This document shows positions 18,677 through 27,548 of a stretch of DNA of 64,000 bases, piece by piece. A program made the translations under genes and the position numbers. The notes under the pieces were generated by a model. That model saw nothing but the letters and a program-made list of their open reading frames with translations, was not told the origin of the DNA and did not search any database. The DNA comes from an uncultured Alphaproteobacteria bacterium (GTDB taxonomy: Bacteria; Pseudomonadota; Alphaproteobacteria; Rhodobacterales; Rhodobacteraceae). The stretch spans positions 1-64,000 of the forward strand of contig CACKFK010000004.1 in assembly GCA_902599445.1 (NCBI GenBank). The letters are read 5' to 3'. The first letter of the stretch is position 1. The number at the start of each line of letters is the position of its first letter.

Positions 18677-19512
18677 AAGATTTCAGGCCCAGTAGCAACA
18701 TGAATTCCGCCATCTATAGGTAAAATAGCTCCTGTTACAAAGCTTCCACCCTGACCACAGAGATACAGAATTGAACTTTTAATATCATTTGGTTTTCCTA
18801 TTCTTCCTATAGGTACATTTTTTGAAACGCTATGTTCATTTTCGGTCTTACCCAAAGCAAACTCAGTCATTTTAGATAAAAAAGGTCCAGGAGCTAGTGC
18901 ATTCACGGTAATTTGTTTTCTTGCAAGTTCTTTTGCTAGAATTTTAGTGATGTGGTGAACAGCAGCTTTTGATGCAGAGTATGAATAGGGACCATCACCC
19001 AAAGCTGCTGTACCCATCACAGACCCAATATTTATAATCCTTGATGGGTGTTCAATAGTGGCTTTAGAAGCGATAACTGGAAGCAGAGATTGGGTTAAAT
19101 GGAAAAGACCAGTAACATTTACTTTCATTACCCTATCCCAAGCATGGTAGGGGAAATCTCCCAAATTACTACCCCATGAAACACCTGAGTTGTTAACCAA
19201 GATATTTAAGTGTTCTTCTTTCTTTTGAAAACTATTGACTAGTTCTTCTATCCCGCTTTCCGAACTCAAATCGCTGCAAAAATACTCTACAGGGTGTTTG
19301 GGTTTCTTGGAATTTATTTCCTCCGAGGTATTCTTAATGATCTCCAATTTTCTACTTGTTATATATACTTTTGATCCTGAAAAAGCGAGAGCCTCGGTGA
19401 TTATTTTTCCAATTCCACTGCCGCCACCAGTCACGAGCGCTATTTTGTCTTCTACATTAAAAAGTTCGTTTAGAAAGTTCGTGTTTTCCATCTTTGAAAC
19501 CTTACTTTTCAT
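18670..19512 (-). CDS. Short-chain dehydrogenase/reductase (SDR) family oxidoreductase
   Basis: 280 residues, classical SDR. Cofactor motif TGGGSGIG at 28–35, NNSG at 107–110, catalytic S164, Y178 and K182 (YSASK), and the C-terminal LCGQGGSFVTGAILPIDGG typical of FabG-like enzymes. NAD(P)-dependent alcohol/ketone oxidoreduction; substrate unknown. The ATG overlaps the stop of the upstream transporter gene (TAATG), indicating one transcript with it. M8 is an alternative start. Confidence 0.9.
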   Translation of the reverse strand: MKSKVSKMENTNFLNELFNVEDKIALVTGGGSGIGKIITEALAFSGSKVYITSRKLEIIKNTSEEINSKKPKHPVEYFCSDLSSESGIEELVNSFQKKEEHLNILVNNSGVSWGSNLGDFPYHAWDRVMKVNVTGLFHLTQSLLPVIASKATIEHPSRIINIGSVMGTAALGDGPYSYSASKAAVHHITKILAKELARKQITVNALAPGPFLSKMTEFALGKTENEHSVSKNVPIGRIGKPNDIKSSILYLCGQGGSFVTGAILPIDGGIHVATGPEIFE

Positions 19513-20447
19513 TAATTTAGATTAAATATAAAATACAGTGTGACCGGTACGGTGAAGGTTGAAAGTATTGTTGTCAACACTATGGCGTTTGCACTTTCTT
19601 TTTTAAAGGATCCATAATAGCCGGCAAGAACGAAAACATTGGCCGCGACAGGTAAAGAAGCACACAATATAGCGGTTTGAATCCAAACTATTTTATCTGT
19701 TGGCCATATGAAGAATATCATAACAATTAAACATGGATGTAAAATCAATTTTCCTATGGAAATTACTGCTAATTCCAATTTTTGATTTGCTGGGAATTTT
19801 AAGGTTATTGAAGCTCCTAGGGCAATTAAAGCTACCGGTGCCGCTGCACCTGAAACTGTTTCAATAAATATACCTGCTGTTGGGGCAATCTCAATCTTAA
19901 GTTGAGAAAAAAACATACCCATACATACTGCTATTAATAGAGGTTGGGAGATTATTCTCTTTAATAAATTGTAGAATAAGTCAATAATTGATTTTTTTTG
20001 GTCAGAAATTGCTATAAAAAAAGATGAAAAGGTCAACAAAATTACGGTGTCTGCTAATAAGATTGATGCCAAAGGTAATGCGGCATCTGTTCCGAAAGCT
20101 ATCAAAGACATTGGAATACCAATGTAACCATAATTGGGATAGGAAATGTTCAAACCTATCATCGTACTTCTTGGTAGGTTTGTTTTAAAAATAGCACCTA
20201 ATGAGACTGTAGCAAGTATCAATAAAATAGTCGCAGCCTCATAGCAGAATAAAAAACTAAAATCAAAAGCATCTTCATTTGGAGTTTTGGCAATATTTGC
20301 GAACAGCATTGTTGGCATCAGTATATAGAATGCAAATTTTGACAAGAAACTAGATTTTTCTTCATCTAAGAACTTTATATGACTCAGAAATGTACCCAGA
20401 AATATGAGAGAAAAAAAAGGGGCTGTAATTTCAAATACTTGCTGCAT
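19512..20447 (-). CDS. AEC (auxin efflux carrier) family transporter
   Basis: 311 residues with about ten hydrophobic segments in two five-helix halves. The pattern fits AEC/BASS-fold carriers: FLGTFLSHIKFLDEEK at the start, ISYPNYGYIGIPMSL in helix 4–5, GAAAPVALIALGASI in the second half and ASLPVAANVFVLAGYY near the end. Likely exports or imports an organic anion. Co-transcribed with the overlapping SDR gene. Confidence 0.88.
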   Translation of the reverse strand: MQQVFEITAPFFSLIFLGTFLSHIKFLDEEKSSFLSKFAFYILMPTMLFANIAKTPNEDAFDFSFLFCYEAATILLILATVSLGAIFKTNLPRSTMIGLNISYPNYGYIGIPMSLIAFGTDAALPLASILLADTVILLTFSSFFIAISDQKKSIIDLFYNLLKRIISQPLLIAVCMGMFFSQLKIEIAPTAGIFIETVSGAAAPVALIALGASITLKFPANQKLELAVISIGKLILHPCLIVMIFFIWPTDKIVWIQTAILCASLPVAANVFVLAGYYGSFKKESANAIVLTTILSTFTVPVTLYFIFNLN

Positions 20448-20582
20448 ATAAGGCTTTTTTTAGAACACAAATTAGAATCAAAATGAGGCAAAGTTAAATT
20501 TTCAGTGGAATTTTTTGAATAATAAAGCTATGCAGTCCTTAACACAAAGTAAAATATTAACTCTAACAAACAGTTGCTTTAT

Positions 20583-21068
20583 ATGTCCCCATCTAGAAAA
20601 TTTGTCACTGTCGCTTTTCTAACTTTTGCATGTTTTTCGAATGGATTTGCGGAATCCGTTTCAGAGGATGAACCAAAATCTTTAACAGAGTTGTTTGAAT
20701 CTCATTGGCATTACAAAGCTTTTTGGGCTATTCCAGAGATAAATACAATAAATCCAAGACTGGCTTTAAAAACTAATTCTGAAGGCATGATTATTGGAAG
20801 AAGTAGGTGTTTAGAAATAGATAATTTAGAACAGCGTAGGATTTATGATCCCCTGGCAAAGATGAAAAATGAACAACTCCATAGAGTGGCTTGTAAATCA
20901 ATGAAGTTGGCGATCAAGAATATAGATTATTTGCCTATATTTGAAAAACTTGATCCCGATGAAGAAATCTTGATAAAGTTTAATTTTTCGAAAGGTGTAG
21001 TGAGTTCTTCCAAGAGTATGATTGAACCAGCCCTTGTAGATCCGGGAAAGATCGAAAATTCTGGATAA
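20583..21068 (+). CDS. Small exported protein of unknown function
   Basis: 161 residues from ATG 20583 (TTG 20574 is an in-frame alternative). A signal peptide is visible (RKFVTVAFLTFACFSNGFA, cleavage after FAES or nearby). The mature part is about 135 residues, with two Cys and a charged helix around ENLEQRR/KMKNEQ. No family recognised. The segment LDPDEEILIKFNFSKGVVS loosely recalls TonB/TolA C-terminal strands, but this is not enough for a call. 30 bp upstream of tRNA-Thr. Confidence 0.65.
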   Translation: MSPSRKFVTVAFLTFACFSNGFAESVSEDEPKSLTELFESHWHYKAFWAIPEINTINPRLALKTNSEGMIIGRSRCLEIDNLEQRRIYDPLAKMKNEQLHRVACKSMKLAIKNIDYLPIFEKLDPDEEILIKFNFSKGVVSSSKSMIEPALVDPGKIENSG

Positions 21069-21098
21069 ACTGTATTTAACTTATTAAACTGAAGGAGA

Positions 21099-21174
21099 GC
21101 CGGTGTAGCTCAGCTGGTAGAGCACATCATTCGTAATGATGGGGTCGTAGGTTCAAGTCCTATCACCGGCACCA
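21099..21174 (+). tRNA. tRNA-Thr (anticodon CGT)
   Basis: A 76-nt cloverleaf: acceptor stem GCCGGTG/CACCGGC, D arm GCTC…GAGC, anticodon stem CATCA/TGATG with loop TTCGTAA giving anticodon CGT (reads ACG), T arm with TTCAAGT loop, encoded CCA end. A 34-bp repeat starts 15 bp downstream, making this tRNA the likely anchor of the accessory region that follows. Confidence 0.97.
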
Positions 21175-21189
21175 GCTTTCTTTAAAAAA

Positions 21190-21253
21190 CCCAAAGAATT
21201 CTGATTGTTAACCTTTTGTGATCTAAAAGGGCAGGACAAACGGCAGGACATTT
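21190..21253 (+). repeat. tRNA-proximal repeat A (34-bp direct repeat plus GGACA module)
   Basis: Bases 21190–21223 match 29007–29040 at 30 of 34 positions (CCCAAA-n-AATTCT-n-ATTG … CTTTTGTGATC). Directly after it, 21229–21253 holds a module with two AGGACA units 12 bp apart (AGGACAAA, then AGGACATTT). The same module ends the 109-bp repeats at 21886 and 27268. The position 15 bp from a tRNA 3' end suggests an integration site remnant. No integrase was found. Confidence 0.7.
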
Positions 21254-21456
21254 TGGGAGAAAGAAAATTAAATTCTTCATATTAGATTTGAAAGAATAAA
21301 AAGATAAGCAATAAGGTTTAGGGGCGTTTCTAATGGTTTGGAGTTGGTTTCTCAGAGGTTAGATTAGCACTAGTTTGGAATTTCATGAGACTTGGTATAG
21401 AATCTTTTGTAAAAATTTTTGTACAGTTTCTAAAAACTACCTTGAAGGAGTTTATG

Positions 21457-21783
21457 ATGTCCAAAGCAAAACTTATTAATTTTAGCACGGCTGATTTTTC
21501 TTCAAAAGCAGAGATGCAAATGAACTTCAATAACTGGACGAGCAATAGGGAAAAACACTTGCCAAAACTCAAGTCCCTGGGCATGTTGCGTTTCACAGTT
21601 CTAAGGGTTTGGAATAAAGAAGGTGCTTTTAGGTTAGGATACATATTTGAATATAAAGATGAAGAGGCATACAAAAAGTGTCAACCAATCTGGCAGGGAA
21701 TCGAAGGAGAAATTAAAAACGAGGCTCCTGTTAAAATCTTTGCCAACAGAGGGATTGTATTAGAGGATAATGATCTAACTTGA
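21457..21783 (+). CDS. Hypothetical protein, possibly dimeric alpha-beta barrel fold
   Basis: 108 residues from ATG 21457, six bases after AAGGAG (ATG 21454 is too close to it). The longer frame back to 21385 lacks a ribosome site. The layout LRFTVLRVWNKEGAFRLGYIFEYKDEEAYKKCQPIW recalls small ABM/EthD-like proteins, in which a beta strand is followed by a helix with aromatic residues. No family is assigned with confidence. It is the only gene between repeat A and the first 109-bp repeat. Confidence 0.55.
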   Translation: MSKAKLINFSTADFSSKAEMQMNFNNWTSNREKHLPKLKSLGMLRFTVLRVWNKEGAFRLGYIFEYKDEEAYKKCQPIWQGIEGEIKNEAPVKIFANRGIVLEDNDLT

Positions 21784-21885
21784 TTTTATTTGAAGCAATT
21801 TAGAAATTTAGGCTTATGCAGGCAACATATTCTTTAATATTTCTTAATTATAGCAACTACTACTTAGCCTACTTTTACAACAGGA

Positions 21886-21994
21886 AGAAAATCTGAAAGC
21901 ATAATCTATAAGGGGCTCCTTTGGTCTTTCCCCCTTATGGGTCTTTGTGTCTGTGTATCTGTTCTTTTTGGGAAGGACAAAGGGTAGGACATTT
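21886..21994. repeat. 109-bp direct repeat, copy R1
   Basis: Matches 27268–27376 without gaps at 98 of 109 positions. It lies in the 330-bp gene-free stretch 21784–22113, which holds nothing else I recognise. The last 25 bp (21970–21994) are the GGACA module shared with repeat A. On the minus strand it reads as a short open frame beginning MSYPLSFPKR, conserved in R2 (MSYLLSFPKR), perhaps the relic of a gene start. Confidence 0.8.
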
Positions 21995-22113
21995 ATCATT
22001 GAAATCCTAAAGAATGCTTATAGAAGCTTTAGTATCAATTGAAGGATACAAGCTAAAGGTTGCCCTCCCGGTGCGCCTAAGGATCACTTAGAGTGAGTTA
22101 GGGGGAAGAAAAA

Positions 22114-24219
22114 CTAAAGCCAGAGCCAACCAAGGGCTTCGACCCCAAGATAAATTGGGTTATCGTCTCTTTGATCAGGATACAATTCATTAATTAAGAC
22201 TCTTTTTAATTCATGATATGGAATCATACAGGATTTAGTTCCTGTTTCTGACACGGGATTAACATCAAAATAGTTGTTTTTGACAATTTCAAAATTCTTT
22301 TCATTAAGTTCAAACATTTCGTTAAGATACTGAATTCTTTCATTTTCGGATGTTGAGTTATCATAATTTACCGAGGCAATCGCCAAGTCATAGATCACCC
22401 TATTTCTATGATTAGCCACAATTAGCTTCTCAAAATGAGGCTCATATACTTTTAGCTTGGTGCTGGCGGCAACAGCTTTCTTAATTTTTTTAAGCTTCTG
22501 CATTATATTAGGCCAATCCATTTTGGCCTTTTCAATTTGTGGAATATCTTTTTTTTCCACCTTGTTTCTGGCAAAGGGGAATTCTGTCGGAAATATTCTC
22601 AACTGACTCTCGTGGATGGTGAACATATTCTTCAAAACATACAGGATGTCGTCTGCCAGATTTATTCCAAATACAGTTGTGAGCGAATATTTATAGAATT
22701 CCTTCTCCTTCCTATCCCCTCCCCAGCCGTAGTAGGCGTGGGCAAACAAGTGAATGAAAAAACCATACCATTCGAACATATAGCCGTTTATTCCTTTCAC
22801 TCCTAATTTAGCAGAACCCATGTGCTGACGGATGTCCTCTTCAAGAAATTGATTATTGGTTTCCTCATCACACCTTAATCCATTGGAACGAAAGATCCTT
22901 ATCAGTCGACCAAAACAGGAAGAAACGGCATTACTTTCAGAATCTCTTCCCCAGATCCTTTTCTTACCAAAAGTGGAGGCCCATTTCTCAAACTCACTTT
23001 CTGGGACATACAAACCGGGAGCCCAGAATAAACCAACATCATCAGGAACACTGTTCACCATTTTTTTCAGCAATTTTGTTGGTTTCTCTAAAGGAGGTTG
23101 GCGCCAGGCTCTGATACCAATTTGGCAGTTCTGATTTTCATCTCGGATTACGTCATATAAATTGTGTAATAGCTGACTGTTAGCAACATTCTTGGCTTCT
23201 TCTGGAGTAGTAGTCTTGTCCAGATAGTTGTCATGACATTTCTTGCAATCACAGTACCAAAATGCCTCTTCACTTTCCTCAAAATCAATTCCATCGTAAC
23301 CCAGCTGAACAATTCTTCTTACAGACTTTTTAAGGTATTCAATGGAATCTGCATCACTCAAACACAGTCGATCGAAATCGTTTACATACTTGCTGCCTTT
23401 TGGCAGCTTCATACGTTTTTCCTTATATATACTTGGATAACCCCCGTTGTAGCTATTCAAACCGATATAGGCAAAGAAAGAAACACCGAGCTTGTGTCCG
23501 TATTCTATTAATTCACTTAGAAATTCTTCGTTAAGATTTGGGTGAAGATACTCCACCATGATCCAGTTTCTACTCTCCTTGTTCCATACCTTAACTGGAT
23601 AGCTTTTTAAAACTGTTTCAGGGAATTCATCAAATTCAAAAGGCCAGTATCCATACATACACATGTTGAACTGGTTAATCTTGAAGTCAGAACAAATATT
23701 TAAATACTCGACCCACTCCTCAAACCCCCATAACTGCATATCAAATCCCAACCTTCCATATCCCGCGTACCATCCGAAAGTATTTGATATCGAGCGTTGC
23801 TCAATAGTCGGCCAATCTTTTATTGTTAAATTATCTAGGTAATAGCCATCACCCATTTTTTTAAAGAGTTGTTTCAGAGTTGAGAGTCCATTAACAAGAC
23901 CTGATCTCTTCTCATAGAATAATTGAACTTTGTTAGATTTGATCTCCAGGAAATAGCCTTGTTTTCTAAACAATAGCCTATTTTCAGTGTCATATACTTG
24001 AAGACCTATTTTCAATTTCACAATTAGGGGGTTGTGTTCGTAATGATCAGATTCGATAATTGTTATTTCGGGGTAATTCCATAACTTCATTTGCAGTAAT
24101 TCTAGTGACTCATGTTGACTCAATATACTGGTTTCAGCTTCAAGTTTTATACAGTTAAACTTTCTCGTTTTTCCACTTCCTTTTCTATAAAGCTTAACTT
24201 CAGGTAACATCTGGCTCAT
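22114..24219 (-). CDS. Glycoside-hydrolase-like TIM-barrel protein (GH20-type N-terminal domain)
   Basis: 701 residues. The N-terminal about 130 residues resemble the hexosaminidase/GH20 domain-2 fold (GYFLEIKSNKVQLFYEKRSGLVNGLSTL), followed by a barrel start (DWPTIEQRSISNTFGWYAGYGR). At about 312–332 a DGIDFEESEEAF acidic cluster precedes a C-x-C-x2-C motif (CDCKKC), as in alpha-glucuronidase-like/DUF4838 barrels. No signal peptide, so it is probably cytosolic. Likely a glycosidase; substrate and exact family are uncertain. Divergent from the TPR–sulfotransferase and enclosed by the two 109-bp repeats. Confidence 0.65.
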   Translation of the reverse strand: MSQMLPEVKLYRKGSGKTRKFNCIKLEAETSILSQHESLELLQMKLWNYPEITIIESDHYEHNPLIVKLKIGLQVYDTENRLLFRKQGYFLEIKSNKVQLFYEKRSGLVNGLSTLKQLFKKMGDGYYLDNLTIKDWPTIEQRSISNTFGWYAGYGRLGFDMQLWGFEEWVEYLNICSDFKINQFNMCMYGYWPFEFDEFPETVLKSYPVKVWNKESRNWIMVEYLHPNLNEEFLSELIEYGHKLGVSFFAYIGLNSYNGGYPSIYKEKRMKLPKGSKYVNDFDRLCLSDADSIEYLKKSVRRIVQLGYDGIDFEESEEAFWYCDCKKCHDNYLDKTTTPEEAKNVANSQLLHNLYDVIRDENQNCQIGIRAWRQPPLEKPTKLLKKMVNSVPDDVGLFWAPGLYVPESEFEKWASTFGKKRIWGRDSESNAVSSCFGRLIRIFRSNGLRCDEETNNQFLEEDIRQHMGSAKLGVKGINGYMFEWYGFFIHLFAHAYYGWGGDRKEKEFYKYSLTTVFGINLADDILYVLKNMFTIHESQLRIFPTEFPFARNKVEKKDIPQIEKAKMDWPNIMQKLKKIKKAVAASTKLKVYEPHFEKLIVANHRNRVIYDLAIASVNYDNSTSENERIQYLNEMFELNEKNFEIVKNNYFDVNPVSETGTKSCMIPYHELKRVLINELYPDQRDDNPIYLGVEALGWLWL

Positions 24220-24330
24220 ATGAATCCTCTTTTTTAAAAGATTATGTAAATTATAGCCTTACTATCATATACTATAGCCTATAAGTCATAAGGTTTATAG
24301 GGTACACGAAAGAGCGCTTAAGAGAATTTA

Positions 24331-26970
24331 ATGGAACTAACCATAGAGCAAGCCCTTCAGCAGGGTGTTGCTGCACATAATGCAGGCAATTTGCAGGAAG
24401 CCGAGCGTGTTTACCAAGCAATATTGCAGAGCCAGCCTAAGCATCCTGATGCAAATCATAACTTAGGACTTATAGCAGTCTCTGTTAATAAGGCTGGGGA
24501 GGCGTTGCCATTGTTTAAAACTGCCCTCGAAGCTAATCCAAAGATAGAACAGTTTTGGCTAAGTTACATTGATGCTCTTATTAAAGAAAAGCAGTTTGAA
24601 AATGCTAAGAAAGTCCTTGAGCAGGGAAAGGAGCAGGGTGTGGCTGGAGAGAAATTAAATGCCTTGGAGGCACAACTAGCTTCCACAAATCAAACAAAAG
24701 ATCCTAATTTACCTGAGCAAGAGACAAGGCTTATATTGGTGGAAAAACGTAAGGAGGCGTCTGCAAGGAAAAAAAAGAAAAGAGAAAATGCTAATAGTTT
24801 AAGACCGTCTCAGCAACAACTCAGCATACTTGTACAGCACTATCAAAACAGACAGTATGGCGAAGCTGAGAAGTTAGCAATATCCATTACCGAACAATTC
24901 CCCAAAAATGAATACGGCTGGAAAATTCTTGGAGCTGTACTTGCGCAAACAGGCAGAATTTCTGAGGCTATAAATGCAAATCAAAGAGCCGTGCAATTAG
25001 CTCCTCAACATGCGGAAGCGCACAGCAACTTGGGTGTTGCACTACAAGAACTAGGAAGGTTGGATGAAGCTGAGGCAAGTTACAGGCAAGCGATAGCGTT
25101 GAAATCTGGCTATGCCGAAGCCCACTACAACTTGGGCATCACGCTTCAAAAACTAGGAAGACTAGACGAAGCTGAGGCAAGCTATAACCAAGCGATAGCG
25201 TTAAAGCCTGACTCTGCCGAAGCGCACAGCAACTTGGGTAACACACTTCAAGAACTAGGAAGACTAGACGAAGCTGAGGCAAGCTATAACCAAGCGATAG
25301 CGTTGAAGCCTGACTTTTCCGATGCCCATAACAACTTGGGCGCCATGCTCAAAGAGATGGGCAGATTAGAAGAGGCAGAAGCAAGCTTGAGGCAAGCGAT
25401 AGCAGTGAAGCCTGGCTATGCCGAAGCCCACAGCAACTTGGGTACCACGCTCAAAGAACTAGGAAAATTAGACGAGGCTCAAGCAAGCTATACACAAGCA
25501 ATAGCATTGAAGTCTGACTTTGCCGAAGCCCACTATAATTTGGGTAAAGCGCTCAAAGAGCTGGGCAGATTAGATGAAGCTGAAGCCAGCTATAACCAAG
25601 CGATAGCGTTGAAACCAAACTATGCTGAAGCCCACTACAATTTGGGTAAAGCGCTCAAAGAGTTGGGCAGATTGGACAAAGCTGAAGCTAGCTATAACCA
25701 AGCGATAGCGCTGAAATCTGGCTATGCCGAAGCCCACAGCAACTTGGGTATCACACTCAAGGAACTAGGAAGATTAGACAAAGCTGAAGCAAGCATGAGG
25801 CAAGCGATAGCATTGAAGCCTGACTATGCCGAAGCCCACAGCAACTTGGGTAACACACTTAAAAAACTAGGAAGATTAGACGAAGCTGAAGCAAGCTTGA
25901 GGCAAGCGATAACATTGAAGCCTGACTTAGCTGAAGCGCACAACAACCTGGGTAACACGATCAAAGAACTAGGAAGATTAGACGAAGCTAAAGCAAGCTT
26001 GAGGCAAGCGATAGTATTGAAGCCTGACTATGTGGATGCAGCACGAAATTTAGTCAAACTACCTGTGGGGCAATTAGATTCGGATGCTCTTAATTTATGT
26101 GAGAAGGCATTTGATGTTCTAGATGATTCACCAGAATATCAAATAAAATACTTTTTCTTTCAAGGAAATTTGCTCAAGCATCGGGGATTTATAGAGCAAT
26201 CGTTTAATGTATTTTGTAAAGCCAATAAACTAAAATTAGAAGTTAGTAAAGATAGAATGATAGTGGACGCTAAGAAAAATATTGACAGTTTAATGAGAAT
26301 AGATAAATGGATGCCGAATCCTCCAGAGTTAGCTGGAAAAAGATTAGCGAAACTGTTCATAATGGGCCCATCAAAATCGGGAAAGTCTTCGCTAGAACAT
26401 ATCCTTAGCGCAAGCTCGCATGTTAAGACACTGTACGAGACAATCAAACATAATGAGCTTATAAAAAGTGATGGTCGTGGAAAAGATTCGAGTGAATTGC
26501 TCTTTGAAAATCTTTTTTCCCAAAGTGAAGGCAAGCTTTTTTATCAGGGTTATAAGGTAGTAACCTCCACTAATCCTGGGAGCATATTTTATTCTGATTA
26601 CCTAATGGATATGTTACCGACTGCATATTTCATAATTGTTAAAAGAGATCTTCGGGATGTCTCACCAGAAATATTTACTTCTGAGTATAACAGCAAAAAC
26701 CTTTACTCATATGATGCAAACGAAATTTCAAAATATTTGGACGTTTATAATAGAGTTTGTGAAACGTTAGCTTTAAAGGTCCCCGATAGATGCCTTACAG
26801 TATCTTTTGAGGATATTATTCGAGCTCCAGAAGATGTGGTTGACGAAATCAGTAGGTTAGTAGGCAGTAGTCTCAGAGTGAATCATTTAAAGCGAAATGC
26901 TGCTAGCTTTGAATGTGAAAGTTTGTTTCGAAACCACTATGCAACCCTGAGCAACGAATCCAAATATTGA
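24331..26970 (+). CDS. TPR-repeat protein with C-terminal sulfotransferase-like domain
   Basis: 879 residues. The N-terminal TPR region (1–120) is followed by a Lys-rich linker and a long TPR solenoid (about 165–575), then a sulfotransferase-type domain (about 670–879). That domain has a PAPS-loop-like LFIMGPSKSGKSSLEHIL and a 3'-phosphate-site-like IVKRDLRDVSPEIF. The classic loop Arg (PRSGTS) is Lys here. Ten perfect-length 34-residue TPR units are encoded by 102-bp DNA repeats. Such proteins are common in marine bacteria and may sulfate surface glycans or peptides; the target is unknown. ATG 24331. Confidence 0.8.
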   Translation: MELTIEQALQQGVAAHNAGNLQEAERVYQAILQSQPKHPDANHNLGLIAVSVNKAGEALPLFKTALEANPKIEQFWLSYIDALIKEKQFENAKKVLEQGKEQGVAGEKLNALEAQLASTNQTKDPNLPEQETRLILVEKRKEASARKKKKRENANSLRPSQQQLSILVQHYQNRQYGEAEKLAISITEQFPKNEYGWKILGAVLAQTGRISEAINANQRAVQLAPQHAEAHSNLGVALQELGRLDEAEASYRQAIALKSGYAEAHYNLGITLQKLGRLDEAEASYNQAIALKPDSAEAHSNLGNTLQELGRLDEAEASYNQAIALKPDFSDAHNNLGAMLKEMGRLEEAEASLRQAIAVKPGYAEAHSNLGTTLKELGKLDEAQASYTQAIALKSDFAEAHYNLGKALKELGRLDEAEASYNQAIALKPNYAEAHYNLGKALKELGRLDKAEASYNQAIALKSGYAEAHSNLGITLKELGRLDKAEASMRQAIALKPDYAEAHSNLGNTLKKLGRLDEAEASLRQAITLKPDLAEAHNNLGNTIKELGRLDEAKASLRQAIVLKPDYVDAARNLVKLPVGQLDSDALNLCEKAFDVLDDSPEYQIKYFFFQGNLLKHRGFIEQSFNVFCKANKLKLEVSKDRMIVDAKKNIDSLMRIDKWMPNPPELAGKRLAKLFIMGPSKSGKSSLEHILSASSHVKTLYETIKHNELIKSDGRGKDSSELLFENLFSQSEGKLFYQGYKVVTSTNPGSIFYSDYLMDMLPTAYFIIVKRDLRDVSPEIFTSEYNSKNLYSYDANEISKYLDVYNRVCETLALKVPDRCLTVSFEDIIRAPEDVVDEISRLVGSSLRVNHLKRNAASFECESLFRNHYATLSNESKY
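25012..26031 (+). repeat. Ten tandem 102-bp repeats (TPR units)
   Basis: Each 102-bp unit encodes a 34-residue TPR of the type AEAHSNLGNTLKELGRLDEA followed by EASYNQAIALKPDY. All ten are in register from codon 228, with no length variation. Nucleotide similarity among neighbours is high, so copy number could change by recombination. Confidence 0.92.
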
Positions 26971-27010
26971 TTGTAAGATATCACTGTTCCACAGCAAAAC
27001 AACCTACATT

Positions 27011-27036
27011 AAACCACTATAAAAAAGGGTTTTTTT
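27011..27036 (+). terminator. Weak terminator after the TPR–sulfotransferase gene
   Basis: AAACC (27011–27015) pairs with GGTTT (27028–27032) across a 12-nt A-rich loop, and seven T residues (27030–27036) follow. The stem is short, so termination would be weak. It lies 40 bp after the stop. Confidence 0.35.
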
Positions 27037-27267
27037 GTAAGAGAGGCAATAAAGGGACACTCTACTTTGGCCTAACTCTCAAATCAGAAGTAGCAGCTGA
27101 TTTCTAATTAATACACTGGAACGTGTAAGGTGTGTGTGTAGGGCTAACCATAACTTTTCTATACAACGCTCTTCACGAGAGACTTTAGGTTTCAGCTTAC
27201 ACCCCCTAAACGTTCTTTAGCGTTCCCTAAAACTGACAACTACTGATCCTCCTCCTCCAAAAATAAA

Positions 27268-27376
27268 AGAAAATCTGAAAGCACAACCTATAAGGTGCTG
27301 CTTTGGTCTTTCCTCCTTATGGGTCTGTGCGTCTGTATAACTGTTCTTTTTGGAAAGGACAAAAGGTAGGACATTT
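27268..27376. repeat. 109-bp direct repeat, copy R2
   Basis: Second copy of the repeat at 21886–21994 (98/109 identical, ungapped). Together they enclose the glycoside-hydrolase-like and TPR–sulfotransferase genes. It ends in the GGACA module (27352–27376). The surrounding gene-free stretch 26971–27548 (578 bp) holds only this repeat, a weak terminator at its start and a hairpin at its end. Confidence 0.8.
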
Positions 27377-27502
27377 CATTAGATTAAGGTTAAAGATACA
27401 TTTAATAAGAGGTGGGAACTTATTTCTTCGGAAGAAGAAATTCCTCTTTTTTAGAGCCACTACTTAAAGTACAAGATTGTTATTTTTTCTGAAGATTAAT
27501 GT

Positions 27503-27548
27503 AATTAGCCAGAAAGTAGTTCAGTCTGGCTAATTAGCTTGGATTTTT
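27503..27548. terminator. Hairpin between convergent sulfotransferase and permease genes
   Basis: An 11-bp perfect inverted repeat AATTAGCCAGA (27503–27513) / TCTGGCTAATT (27525–27535) with an 11-nt loop lies just beyond the permease stop at 27549. A seven-T run (27542–27548) follows on the plus strand. It may end transcripts from either direction. Confidence 0.5.

Noticed and set aside
21175-21456. Short minus-strand frame (MSCRLSCPF…) running into the tRNA from repeat A
   Set aside because: It is only about 32 codons and reads into the tRNA antisense; it may be the relic of a gene start but is not supported as a gene.
25012-26031. CRISPR-like regular repetition
   Set aside because: The 102-bp period is an in-frame TPR coding repeat with no spacer/repeat alternation and no cas genes.
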